A stretch of DNA of 64,000 nucleotides from Rallus limicola (lineage: Eukaryota; Chordata; Aves; Gruiformes; Rallidae). Location: the NCBI GenBank assembly GCA_022605955.1, contig JAKCOZ010000041.1, positions 5,339,001-5,403,000 of the forward strand. The letters are read 5' to 3'. How positions within the stretch are numbered: position 1 is the stretch's first letter; each line of letters starts with the position of its first letter. Position numbers and translations under genes: made by a program. Shown here one piece after another: positions 1 to 10,994 of the stretch. A model generated the notes under the pieces. That model did no database searches, was not told where the DNA came from, and saw only the letters and a program-made list of their open reading frames with translations.

Positions 1-105
1 GTTATCAGCACTGCTTTCATTTTAACTCCCAAACACAGCATTCCATCCGCTCCTACAAATGAAGTTAACTCTATCCTGACTGAAACCAGGACATTAGCAA
101 ACCCA
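1..105 (+). mobile_element. Edge fragment of an avian LTR-type repeat
   Basis: The first hundred or so bases resemble one end of a common avian endogenous-retrovirus LTR-type repeat: a GTTATCAGCACTG block, then a CTCTATCCTGACTGAAACCAG block. The element is cut by the window edge, so its full extent cannot be seen. No coding potential is present. The assignment rests on remembered family features rather than a second copy of this segment in the window, so it is tentative. Confidence 0.35.
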
Positions 106-2300
106 AGAACATATGTGGAGAACTTCATTTATGCATATCTTTAATTTTGGTCAGTATCAACATATGTCATCTTGTTCGTCTGCTTGGAATCTATCTAACA
201 ACTTACACCTGGAAAAGAATTTTCAAATCAAGAATGATCATTTGTTCTAAAAACATAATGAATAGATAATAAAGTGATTTTTAAAGACATTTAAAGTAGT
301 AGATAATTATTTTTGCCTTCCTTGTGCAACAGCAAAGGATTTTAAAAGGTTAATAACATGTGTCTCCAAATACAATGTTTCAAATTGGAGCTTGTAGCTG
401 CAAGGAAGTGCTCACTAGCAGATATACTACAAGACCTAAATAAGGGAGCAATCATATATTTGCATGTAGACCAGGAACTCGCTTTGTTTCAGAGTCTTTA
501 TCTGATTCCATTTTCTCTCCCAACAGAAGCACTGGGCACGTGCTCACATTTGGCACACTTTACTTCCCCTGCCACACAGGCCTGTGCTTACAGAGGAAAA
601 GAATCAAGTCAGCACACTGCCCATTTCCTTTAAAAAAGAAAACTCGTAGATTTGAAAAAGCAGTTCTTCAGTGCTGTTCATCTTGTGGAAGCCTTGGCAG
701 AAATCCCCAGGGAACCAAGAACCTTGTTCTAAATGAATAGGCAGGTATTAATTTAGCTAGACCAATTTCCTTAAACAATTGCTTGTACTAACTAGTCAAA
801 AGAAAGGACATTAATACAGCATGAAAGTTAAAAAGAGACACTACCCACAGTTCTCAGTAAGTTAAATCCAGAACTGAAACTGAGTGCTAAACTTTCCAGC
901 AAACTATGGGACCAAGTCAGATGCACACACATTACTTCCCTCTCCTCAGCTCATTTTACTCGATGGTTTCTCATTTGACCTCGTGTTTAAGCATCTCTTT
1001 TGTCAAAACAGCCAGAGCACAAAACAAAGCTTTGAGCTGGAACATTTTACAGCTGGACACACCGTTACAGCCTTGTGGAGTCATGCCTGTGAAAAGAGCC
1101 TACCTACATGGAGCCTAGAAAGAGCCCTGGGTGTTTATTTGGGGAAATATTTCCAGGTAAAGCACTAAGAGGAACTCTGCTTTCCCCATTACTTTGATAA
1201 GTAAAGGGAAACATATTTCTCATTAGTTTTGCTACAGACTCAAAATTGGTTATATGTAAAGTAACCCAATGGGTGGCAGTTGTCACAACTTTGCTGGTAC
1301 TCAGATAGCAGAAGAGTTCTTCGGATGCTTGCCCTAAGATCAGCATTTATAGAACACCATCTGGTACTTCACAGTGATCAAGTTTTGCTGCAACCAACAT
1401 ACTACAAGGCCTTGTTTCCCTAAATATAGAAGTGTTAAAATTATCCACAGTGTTATTCATCTATTGCACTGAACTAAATAGTGCTCCCACTGATTTGTGA
1501 TTTTTGGTTATTGTTTTCTTAAAATGTACTCACAGGGTAAAATTTTGCCATTTCAAGAGAGTGTGTGATGACTGCTATACATAGACACTCTTGGCCTGCT
1601 GGTTTCAGCAGTGTCTGAAATAGAAATTCCTGAGCAGCAGAAATAGAAATTCTTAAGTGGCAGTTTGAGAATCAAAATTTTTGGAGGGCACGTGACCAAA
1701 GTTCACGACTGTTCTGCTATTTCCAGTTCTGTCACAAACCAGAATGTCCTCTTGGTCACAAGTCAGAGACAGACCAAAAGGTCAAAACACAGAAAACTCT
1801 GTGTGCATACAAAGTTAGATTGAGCATCTTGGGTCCAGAGCTCTCAGAAAAGAATGGAGAAAAGAAATTATACCCAAGCCCATTTCCTAACTTCTTAATA
1901 ATACCACTCAGAGACTCTGCCACACACAACAGCGGTGTGTGGAGAAGACAACTGGTTATGATGCATCCACCAACCCAGTGTATTCAGTAGCATCCAATCC
2001 AGAATGCAAAAATCAACAAATGCATTTAGTGAGAAACATAGAGAAACTTCTGCCAAGGTGTAGAAGGCGCTAGAGAAGTAAAAATGGCATCAAAGGAAAT
2101 GAACAAGTGGTCCACTTTTAGAAGGGAATACCAGTATTTCTATCCCTCTGAGTCCTGACAGGTTCCAAAAGCCTCTGAGCACCAAGAAGCCACATGCTAA
2201 GGAGGAGCAGGCATACGTATTCTCTCCAGAATGCAAACGCACGAGGGAAGGCCAGGAAGCATAACTTAGAGAATGACATGTCTTGAGAGGAGAGAGGGCT

Positions 2301-2328
2301 GCAGCTATCAGAATGCAGCTATCAGAAT
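2301..2328. repeat. Perfect 14-bp tandem duplication
   Basis: The unit GCAGCTATCAGAAT occurs twice with no spacer, at 2301-2314 and 2315-2328, and is followed by a partial third start (GCATTTCAGAA). It looks like a recent replication-slippage duplication. No coding frame depends on it. Confidence 0.9.
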
Positions 2329-4632
2329 GCATTTCAGAAACTCTGAACAGAGACAGAGGGCATGCTGGAGGGCATGACTCTCAGATCTAGGAAGGCCTCT
2401 TTCCAATTGATGTCAGGATTACATGTCTTGAGAGTACAGGCAACTTCTAGTTTTGTATTTTATTGGGGATACATGCCACAAATGCATTCATCATCCTATC
2501 GGCACTGGCATGAAGTATGGGTTAGTTCAGGTAATCTTTTCTTATGTACATGATACTTTAAATTATCTCGTTTACCTATGCAAAACTTTTCAGAAAGTAC
2601 TTTTGTTTGAAAGCAGCTAAGCTGACATGGCTTCCAACAGACAGACTTTGAAGTTGTTTTTTGTTCTTTTCTCCTCTGAGTAATGATCAAAACTTGAGGT
2701 GGCTAACAATACACCTATGAGAAATGTTCAAAACTCCCAGGATTGGTAAGTCAATGAATTTTTGTCTGATTAGTGATTTAATTACAGCTAAGAAATGTTT
2801 TTTGAAGTTACTCATAGATTAATCCCATTTTATTCCTTAGCAGTGTTGTAGGTGAATTCAGCCTGATGCACTAAAAATACATCACTGCAAGAGTAGAATG
2901 ATTTGCATTTAGATTTTTTTCAACATTGATTTAAACAGGTCGATTTACATATTTTCTCTTTAAGTTAGTAAAGGGTTTTGGGGGGTTTTATTTTAGCTCT
3001 AGAACAAGCTATAGCTACCCTACAAACACTTCCAATTTCATCTGGTGTTCTACAGATGGGACTAGCACACCATGCATGTTAACATCAGGATAACACCATT
3101 TCCTTCAATTAACCTTTACTGCAAGAACAACCTGAGTAGCCATTCAAGGAGAAACACATCAGGGACTCACCTTCAGACGATGCACGTAAGGCAAGGTTAT
3201 CGCCTCATATCCTCTGACCTACCAGCTACAAGAATTGCCATTATCTACACATCCCTACTCATTACCTACGTGTGTGCTTACTGTGTGAGACGAGACAATG
3301 ATGTCTTTTGGGCAAAGGAGAAAAGGGAAATGTACCACCGATGTGGAGATATTCCCACATGAGCCCATGGGGTTTCCATATGAGAAGGTGCACCTACATG
3401 GCATTGGCCATGAACAAACTCATTTCACCTGATTATAAACCAAACTTATTGCAGTCACAAATGAGATTAATTACACCTTCATGACTTCAAATAAGCAGTT
3501 AGTTTTCACACTAATGTATCTGGGTGTGTCCCCCAGCCCCTCAATATTCCTTGGAAATAACTGTAAATTTTTGTGCCTCATTTCTTGGGTTTCCATCATT
3601 AAAAAAAAAATCATAAAAAGTAAATAACTTTGGAAATTTCTCACATGCCTAGCAAAAATTACCATCATTGGGTACATAACTAAAGTGCATGACCAAGATT
3701 TCAATGACAGCCTTCTCAGTCCTGCTGTGTGGAGTCTTTTTAGATTAAGACATTCCAAAAAGTGTAACTTCAATGCAGGAAATATAAAATTAGCAAAAAC
3801 TGCAACCATAGTACTTGGATTAATGAAATAAAGTGTGAGATCACTGCTTTGTTTCAATAAATGTAGCATGATGGATCTGTACCCTTCAGCTGCAATTGCA
3901 GCCCAGCTGCAATGCCTGGTGATGCATGTGTTGTTAGAGATCCCTCACAACAAAGCTCTCAGTCCAAACATATGTGATTGATAAGAGATTTCTTGATCCC
4001 CCCAACAAGTTTCCTTCCTTTTGCACAATGGTGTTTGGATCTTACTATGCAATGCCCTCACCAGTGTCACTGCACCGAAGTGAAGAAGCCACAAAACAGA
4101 GTAAGCACTAGATAGGAATATACAATACAAGTTAAGGCGCTTTAAAGGGAGAAAAAAAAAGCAGAAAAAAAATCAGTGATAAAAAACGGTAAAAGGAGAG
4201 AGGTATGATTGAAAGCCCACACTGGGATTATTTAGAGCACTTACAGCTGCCTAGATCAGTCAGAAAGTTAGAGACAGCTCCAGTGGGACATAGTGAAATA
4301 TCATTTATCATATTTTGAAGTGTGGAGATGCTTTTGGCAAGTCTACAATGGTGTATACGTATTCCCTGCACAATAGTACTGGGCAAAACTGATATCAAAC
4401 ACAACGCAAACTACAATGCAATTAAATAAAACCAAGACCTGCAGGCTTCAGTTATCATGTCATAGCAACTGACCAGCATGCTAAGATGTCTGTAACAATT
4501 GCACACATGCATCCCAAACTTCCTCACTGCAATACATGCACTCAGGCATGTACTCAGGCACTCAGGTACACAGACCTGTCCCAACATGAGTCTGCAAACC
4601 CCCTCAGGTGTTTCTGGGAGCAGATATCCCGT

Positions 4633-4649
4633 CCCGCATGCAATGCGGG
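4633..4649. repeat. Small GC-rich perfect hairpin
   Basis: Arms CCCGCAT (4633-4639) and ATGCGGG (4643-4649) are perfect reverse complements around a 3-nt loop, with one further T-G pair possible outside. It is not followed by a T-run and the setting is eukaryotic, so it is not a bacterial-type terminator. Probably incidental. Confidence 0.7.
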
Positions 4650-5394
4650 GACACAGCGCTCCTCTCATAAAGGTCTGTTTCCACAGGAACAAGCTATCCG
4701 ATGCCCTGTTCTCCCTCTGACAGATAGGTGCTGCTTTCAAGGTCGAATGCTTCAGTAAGCTTCAACGGGCTATGCCCAATCACTGAAGAAGTTTCCTTTC
4801 TCCCTTAACCAGAGGTTAGTTAATAACTTGATTCTTCAGAGTTATTAACATCTTTGAGGTGCTTGGTAATTCACATGTTGATATTCTAATCTGGTTAGTT
4901 CTGGTAGCCAGCTGGGGTCTGACAAAGAGCTCTTACCCAAGGGAAGCTATAGGGAATGGTCATGAGTCCCTCACTGATGTGAGCAACCTCTGGAGCTGAT
5001 GGAACCTAGTGGCTGATGGAACATTACATCATGGTATCCTTTCCTCCTTTGTGGTGATTCCCCATGCTACACAGTCTTTGAGATTATAAACTGAAGGAAG
5101 AATGACACATTCCTCCCTGTGAAAACAGGGATGATTTATTAGTTACCAACTCATTCATCTATAAGATCCTTCTAGCACTGAAATTGAAGTAAATAAAACC
5201 TTAAAACTCTACACAATAAACTCAGCTTTCTTTAGAATAGGGTCCTTCCAAAATTGTTTCACAGATGGGACAACACAGTTGCAAAACTGCTCCTTAAGGT
5301 ACCTCTTCAGCTTTACAAGGTCACTATCAATCCTAATATTAATTCCTTACACACAAAGAAACCCAAAACCTCAAGCTTGCTGCAGAAAGTCCCA

Positions 5395-5490
5395 AGAGAA
5401 TCACAGAATCTTCTGAGTTGGAAGGGGCCCATAAGGATCATCAGGTCCAACTCCTGGCTCCACAGAGGGCCAGCCAAGTCAGAACATGGG
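5395..5490 (-). mobile_element. CR1 LINE 3'-end fragment
   Basis: Read on the plus strand this begins TCACAGAATC, followed by GTTGGAAGGGGCCC and GATCATCAGGTCCAACTCC, the reverse complement of the conserved 3' untranslated end of avian CR1. Only the 3' end is present, the usual result of 5' truncation during target-primed reverse transcription. The family resemblance fades after the CCAACTCC block, so the right boundary is approximate. No reverse transcriptase coding sequence remains. Confidence 0.8.
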
Positions 5491-7366
5491 ACTAAGTGCA
5501 TCAGAATATTCAAACAAAACCTATTTGCTGAGTATCCAGTCCTGGATATTATGTACATTGCATGCACTTTTAAAAACATCTTCCCAATGAAGTATTTGTA
5601 GCTAATACGATTAGCAAAGTACAGAGGTACCTGGTTAGATACCCCTTATCCAGGAAACACTCGTGTTGGTCATGCAATTTACACTTGCATTTATAGTAGT
5701 TTAACCACGTGTCTTTATCTGAAAACAACTGAGATGCTTCGTGTATGTTTATCTGCCATAAAATCCATCAAGCCTGGAATATTTCACTTAGAAGTATTGG
5801 CATTTAAAGTTGGTATTTTTCTTCTCTAAAAAATAGCTTGGAATTCACTACTAAGCTTTGCACAACCTGTAGCAGCTTCGAAGGCAAGCTACAGATGGTG
5901 CCCCTTGACTTGCTTACACAAGAGACAGAGCTTGAGGTCGACTTGCATAAATTACTGGCACATTTAGGATCATTCCTACCCGGACTCCAATTTGTTTTGT
6001 GCCAGTATATCTTAATGATTTAAACGACTGTAAAATCACATACCCCAGAAACAAGACACGAGTTTTCAGGTCTGTCTTTATGGTCAGGGATGGACTCTTC
6101 TCAGTTGCCAGTGCTACTGTAAAATAATCTAACTGAAGTTAAGCATCAATCCTTCACTGAGGTTCCTAAAATTCAGATCCAGCCAGCCACACTTTCCGAC
6201 CTTTAAACTTGCAAGTTTGTTTTCCAAATATACTAAGAAAAAAAATATTAAATCTTACTTAAAAAGAAAAAAAAATACTAAAATCAACATTTTTATGTGT
6301 CTTTTTCATTCCTGGTTACTCTTTTGATAACTGTGATGAGAAGAATAAAACAGCAATCATTACCCAGTCATCAGGAATCAGAACTGGCTTTGATTCAGTG
6401 CACATTTAGCTCTGTCTTTGATTTTCTTCTCTCTAGTGGGCAAATATCTGACAAATCCTAAATTTAAGCATGATAACAAAATAGAACAATTAAGATTTCC
6501 ATTTAACAAAGCAAAGTATTCTTCAGGAAATAATCTTCCTTTTTCAGAGGAAGATTATTTTCATGTTCACACAGCTTCTTCTCAATGTTATCCCCATCTC
6601 TGAGCCCAAACCCTGGTGCCAGCTGAGCCTTTGAAAAAGCCCTCTTAAACACTGCACTCACAGCCACATTCCCTGGGCAGCCTACACTGGGACAGACCCT
6701 CAAGGGACTCAAGGCTTTGATTGAATCCAGCAAGGGCTAACAGAACAAAATAATCCAGCACAGAGAGCAGCGCTCAACTTACTCCAGCTCAGAGTTCAGA
6801 GAGGGATTCTCTGGGTATCAAAAAATCAAACCTGGCATCATGGGCAAGGTTACTACACAGAAACAAAAAAGCAAAGAGTAAAGCGGAAGGAAAAAGGAAG
6901 TAGGAAGGGAAGACTTGGAAACCAATGAATCCTTCGCCAAAAGTCCTCCCTTTGAGTACGAGGATGACCACATGTTAAGGCCATACCCTTGCCAGCTGAA
7001 CTGCCGAGAAACAAGGAGCAGACCATCTCCTACTGCACTCCTCTTGGTTCTTCTATCGCCTTTCCCTACGTGAAGGATAATACACAGGAAGAGGCCAAAG
7101 GACAGATGTGGCCTAATAACCATGAGAAATCTGGGGACTATGGAGAGCGCAGGTCTGCAAGAAAACAAAGCCAGACATTTCTTTTTTACAAGCAATATTT
7201 ACACAGAATATTAAAATATTGCATCCTTCTGAGTAAGACAGCTTCATTCAGGAGTGAGGTACGTAATGTATTTCAAAATGCCATTCACATTATTACCATT
7301 CCAGATCGATTTATGATAATTAAAATCACTCTACTGTATGTGTTTGCATGTGTATAAAATCATGCC

Positions 7367-7384
7367 TTTTTTTTTTTTTTTTTT
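7367..7384. repeat. Poly(T) run
   Basis: Eighteen consecutive T residues, followed by GTTGTTGG. It could be the tail of an old minus-strand retrocopy, but I see no recognisable body on its right side, so it is recorded as a simple homopolymer. Confidence 0.9.
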
Positions 7385-7439
7385 GTTGTTGGTCAGGGCT
7401 ACAGGTTTTCACTGAAATAATTGTACTATACAGCTACTT

Positions 7440-7690
7440 AACATAATTCCCCTCCAGGTAAAAGCTGGAGCGATAATGTTATTACTTTGGAATAACACTT
7501 AGAAGAACTGTACACTCAGGAGCAAAGAGCTGCTTCACTGTGATGAAATAGATAAATTGATGCTACTCCGGGTGCAATCAAGAGATATGATACCGAGCCT
7601 GCATCTATTACCATAGCATCAAAATCCTGTGATATAATCATGGCAGCAGCCCTCTGATGTAACTGTATTTCTAGATTACCGATAGGAAAT
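7440..7690. promoter_or_regulatory. Candidate conserved non-coding element
   Basis: A block with no repeat resemblance and mixed composition, containing TGTGATGAAATAGATAAATT, a GATTACC-type site and several ATCA/TGATA-like words. Its texture is that of vertebrate conserved non-coding sequence rather than of decayed repeat. Nothing in a single sequence can prove conservation, so the confidence is low. Confidence 0.2.
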
Positions 7691-8115
7691 CAAAATCAAA
7701 ACACAAAAGGCAAAAACTGCAATAGGAGTTAAGAACCTGGAGTAAGAATTAAACAGATATTAAATCTTAGGATGCAAACTTAAAGGCCCTACCTAAAGGA
7801 AACAACACAACCAGACACACATACAAATAACCACCCCACACCCCCCCGACAACTAATGAATTAACCAAATAATGAAAAAACACCATGATTACATTTTGGC
7901 TGTCAGATCCTCTGGGCCTAGAGATCAGTTGTTTTTTTCCTTGGTGCAGAACAGTGTGTGCTCTATTATCCCAAACCCAAATCCTGCATATCTTCATGAT
8001 CTCAGTTTCCTATGTAGCTCGCTGCTTTCTCCTAGCGAAATGTTCAGAGGGATTTTTTAGCTCAGTGTGATGCAGTCCCAGCAGGTGTGATACCCGTGCC
8101 CGTTCTGAGCCCCTC

Positions 8116-8149
8116 GGCTAGACCCCACCTCTAGTGTGGGGGTCCAGCC
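8116..8149 (-). repeat. Imperfect GC-rich hairpin
   Basis: Left arm GGCTAGACCCCAC (8116-8128) and right arm GTGGGGGTCCAGCC (8136-8149) pair over 12 positions around a 7-nt loop, with one bulged base. The single mismatch is A-C if transcribed from the plus strand but becomes a U-G wobble from the minus strand, so a minus-strand transcript would fold slightly better. The stem is shorter than that of a typical microRNA precursor. Confidence 0.5.
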
Positions 8150-8839
8150 CTTTAAATGAGTTGGACGTTAGTCAAGACACGACATGCTATGAAACAAGTG
8201 TCAAACAGCATTTCCATTTCCATGATAACAGTTCTTGCTCCAAAGTATTCAACCCACCAACTCTTGGGTATGAAATTCACACAGTCTTTGGAGCAGGGAC
8301 TGCAGTTCCAAGTCTTGCTAACAGCAAACCCCACCGGTTTCCCTCCCCACCCCCACCTATCCTGATTCAGATGGGTGTCTTCTTTATAAACCTGGGGCAT
8401 CCCTCATCACCCTCTTACAGACACGCATGCAGAAATATTGAGTCTTCTCAGGTACATCCTCAAAAATGTAACTAAACTACTGAATAAAATTTGATCTCCT
8501 CGTGAGCATCCCATTTCAAATGTAAAGAGGGCCTTTGGATTTGATGCCTATACCCCCAGGAGAGGATGTAATCACCAGGGCCTTTGAAAAGACAACCGTG
8601 CCTCCTGGTACCTAGATATTAATACAAGTTGGAGAAAAAAGGGCTATGACTTGCAATAAAGGGCCAGGCCCCATCCCTCTGACAAGGGGGCTAACTTCTC
8701 CAGACAAGAATCCAATGCCCCATACTTTATAAGACAGCACACGCAAAGCTCAAGTCTCTCCTTTAGGCACTGTGTGCATGAAAGACCTTCACTGCAGTGA
8801 CTAATTTTTGTTGCTCCAGCTTAGCCTCTTTGAGGATTT

Positions 8840-8930
8840 AAGTCTACATGACCTTGCCCAGGTCACATAATACTTTCCTGCACAGCAAGAAGTAAAGGCT
8901 GACACCATAGTAACCCAAATCTCAGCCTGA
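8840..8930. mobile_element. Possible ancient core-SINE (MIR-like) relic
   Basis: The string CATGACCTTGCCCAGGTCAC followed by an AAGTAAAGGCTGACACC-type stretch resembles the conserved core of MIR-type SINEs, which survive as very old copies in bird genomes. Only the core is similar and divergence is high, so this may be chance. Confidence 0.25.
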
Positions 8931-9374
8931 AACCATGGTAACAGGATCATCTTGCTTCAGGCATGCTACCTTAGGTACCGAGCACAATTTCAAAATATTC
9001 AAATTGAAATAAACTGCTTTCAAGCAAATCAATTCTCTGACACCAATTCCTTCAAATTATTACAGCAGAGATTTCCAAGATGGCCCATAGCTCCCATTAA
9101 ATCCTTTAAGGCTAAACTCTTAGAAATGGTTGGCCATTTATCTTGCTGCATCAAAGAAGAGCGGGTACTTAGAAAACTCTGTCCTAAAATTCCCTTTAAA
9201 CAGAGGTACAGAAAGACACAAGGGTTTCCATCTGTTCACCTGCGGATATTCTTAAAAGCCTTTTATGTGAGTTTCTCCTTTAATATAGAAAAATGCTACC
9301 AAAAGTGCCCCCAGTTGCGCAGTCTAACCAAAATGAAGAAAAAAATATGAAGAAAAAGCCTTTTTGCACTGACC

Positions 9375-9480
9375 AGCTGCTGCCATTTTCATCAATCTTA
9401 AGGTTATTTGTAGCACTAATAAGCACAAGATTGCTGCTTTCAGTTTTATTAATCTTAGGGTTATTTGTAGAAATAACAAG
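9375..9480. repeat. Imperfect tandem duplication, about 57-bp unit
   Basis: Copy one contains ATCAATCTTAAGGTTATTTG then TAG (9391-9413); copy two contains ATTAATCTTAGGGTTATTTG then TAG (9448-9470). The similarity extends left (GCTGCTGCCATTTTC against TTGCTGCTTTCAGTTTT) and right (an ATAACAAG-like end). The copies differ by several substitutions and small indels, so the duplication is not recent. It lies inside short ORFs on both strands, which explains apparent internal repeats in their conceptual products. Confidence 0.75.
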
Positions 9481-10355
9481 TCCAAATTCTTCTGACAGAA
9501 AAGTGATTTTCATAAGATTTGGTTTTTTCCTTTAAGCAACCAGTAATGCAGTTAAAAAAAAAGTAACCTTAAGCTCCAAGCTTTTCTGCAGGCTATGTAC
9601 AAATTTATGATTGATAAGCCTACATTTTGTCTGGTGTGAATAAAATAATGCTGGGATCACAGAACGTTGTGTCTCATGGATAAAATCACAGAATACTCAT
9701 AGCTCTGCACAGAGGTTTCCTAAGAGAAATGGATAGCGGGAGGTATATAAACCAGTAAATAAGAAAATGGGACAGAGGGAGCAGTCCTGGCTGGAACTGG
9801 GATGATAGCTAATCCAGTGACCGTTTATGCAAATGTGGAGGTCATTCCTATGTATTTAGCAATTCATTAATTGCAGCAGAAGACACTGTTGAACACAGGG
9901 GTATTTTCTGTGCAGAATACCAGGAGAATTCGCGGTAACTTCACGCCAGATGGTTTTATAAGGTATTTAACTGCCTGACTCCCACTGAATTATTACAGAA
10001 TAGGTTGCCAGTAGGGAAAATCTTTCCCTAATGAGAACTGGTACTTGTTTTAAACCAAGAGACTTTCTTTTTGGAAAATAAAATACTAACAATCGCTAAT
10101 GTAACTGTTAATATTTTATCTACATAGACATCAAATCCTTTTGCATATAGTACCATTTTATTGACATTAGTCTCTCACAAGCAGTAACACATGTTAATTA
10201 TGTATTCCATATTATCTCTCTTCACTGCTTACAGCATTTCTTCTTGATGTATATCCTTGGCTTCTTAAATTGTTAGAATGGGGAAAGAGGAGCATCCTGC
10301 TTAACTTCAGCCCAATCATTTAAAAAGTACTTCTTCCAGTCTCTCCCCTTGATCT

Positions 10356-10400
10356 TTTTATATATGTATAAATATATACTTATACTATATACTACACATA
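10356..10400. repeat. AT-rich dinucleotide tract
   Basis: Degenerate TATA repeats (TTTATATATGTATAAATATA and continuing). Simple low-complexity sequence, not a supported promoter. Confidence 0.8.
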
Positions 10401-10951
10401 GCTCTAATGCGCACAGTCTATATACAGAATTTACATCAAATGCAGAAGATATTCACCTGCCCAAAACCTGTATGGAGAAACAGACACCATATAGAAGCAG
10501 GAAAGGATAACTTTAAGTTGTAAGTTCATCCTTTAGTAGAGAACTATGATGTGCCTGGGCAGTTCATTAATAGCAAAAGTACCTGAAAAGTGAGACCTGT
10601 CTAAGCCTGTTATTTGGGGAAAATACAGTTCTGTTAAGAAATAAGTAAATGAAAGAAAAAACTAATTTATTTTTTAAATTCTATTTTCTGTTTGTCTGAA
10701 AGACACACTAAGCAGTCAGCCAGCCATTCAATGATGTTCAAAAAGATCACTGGACTGAAGCCTACAGTAATATCAATATTATCATCTGATTAACAACAGC
10801 GACTGAAGTTTCATGAATTCAGTATCAAGAATTTTCTCTCCTCACAGACTTCTTCAGTTCTATGTAAAAAAAGTCAAATGAGAAGGAGCATCTTCAGCTG
10901 CACAGTTCGTCCTGATGAGCTGGGATAAGCTGGGATTGCACCCACTTGAAA

Positions 10952-10994
10952 TATATATACACACATACAAATAATTGTAGTGTGTGTATATATA
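10952..10994. repeat. 43-bp near-perfect palindrome
   Basis: The arm TATATATACACACA (10952-10965) has its exact reverse complement TGTGTGTATATATA at 10981-10994. The spacer folds further: TACAA (10966-10970) pairs with TTGTA (10975-10979) around an ATAA loop, leaving one bulged G. The result is a 19-bp stem with a single bulge. It may have arisen by inverted duplication of a TA/CA microsatellite and could extrude as a cruciform. Confidence 0.9.

Larger units (their letters stand above)
106..5394. other. Unique non-coding DNA with short duplications
   Basis: AT-rich DNA with no recognisable gene. The ORFs here (up to 132 codons, on the minus strand at 3471-3869) have no domain motif, no codon pattern I recognise and no supporting neighbours, and are taken as chance. 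The stretch holds two short direct duplications (near 1617 and 2301), a CTCAGGCA-type mini-cluster at 4539-4566 and a small GC hairpin at 4633-4649. Confidence 0.6.
5491..8839. other. Unique non-coding DNA
   Basis: No gene is supported. The stretch contains a poly(T) run, one candidate conserved block at about 7440-7690 and an imperfect GC hairpin at 8116-8149. The minus-strand ORF at 6818-7195 is leucine- and phenylalanine-rich, as expected for an ORF opposite purine-rich DNA, and has no recognised domain. Confidence 0.6.

Noticed and set aside
3471..3869. 132-codon minus-strand ORF
   Set aside because: No recognisable domain, Leu/Phe-rich composition expected from AT-rich DNA, and no splice or neighbour support.
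4633..4649. Hairpin as a transcription terminator
   Set aside because: Eukaryotic context and no T-run after the stem.
9655..9720. ATCACAGAA words near 9657 and 9688 suggestive of a CR1 3' end
   Set aside because: The following sequence lacks the GGTTGGAA and TCCAAC landmarks seen in real copies here.
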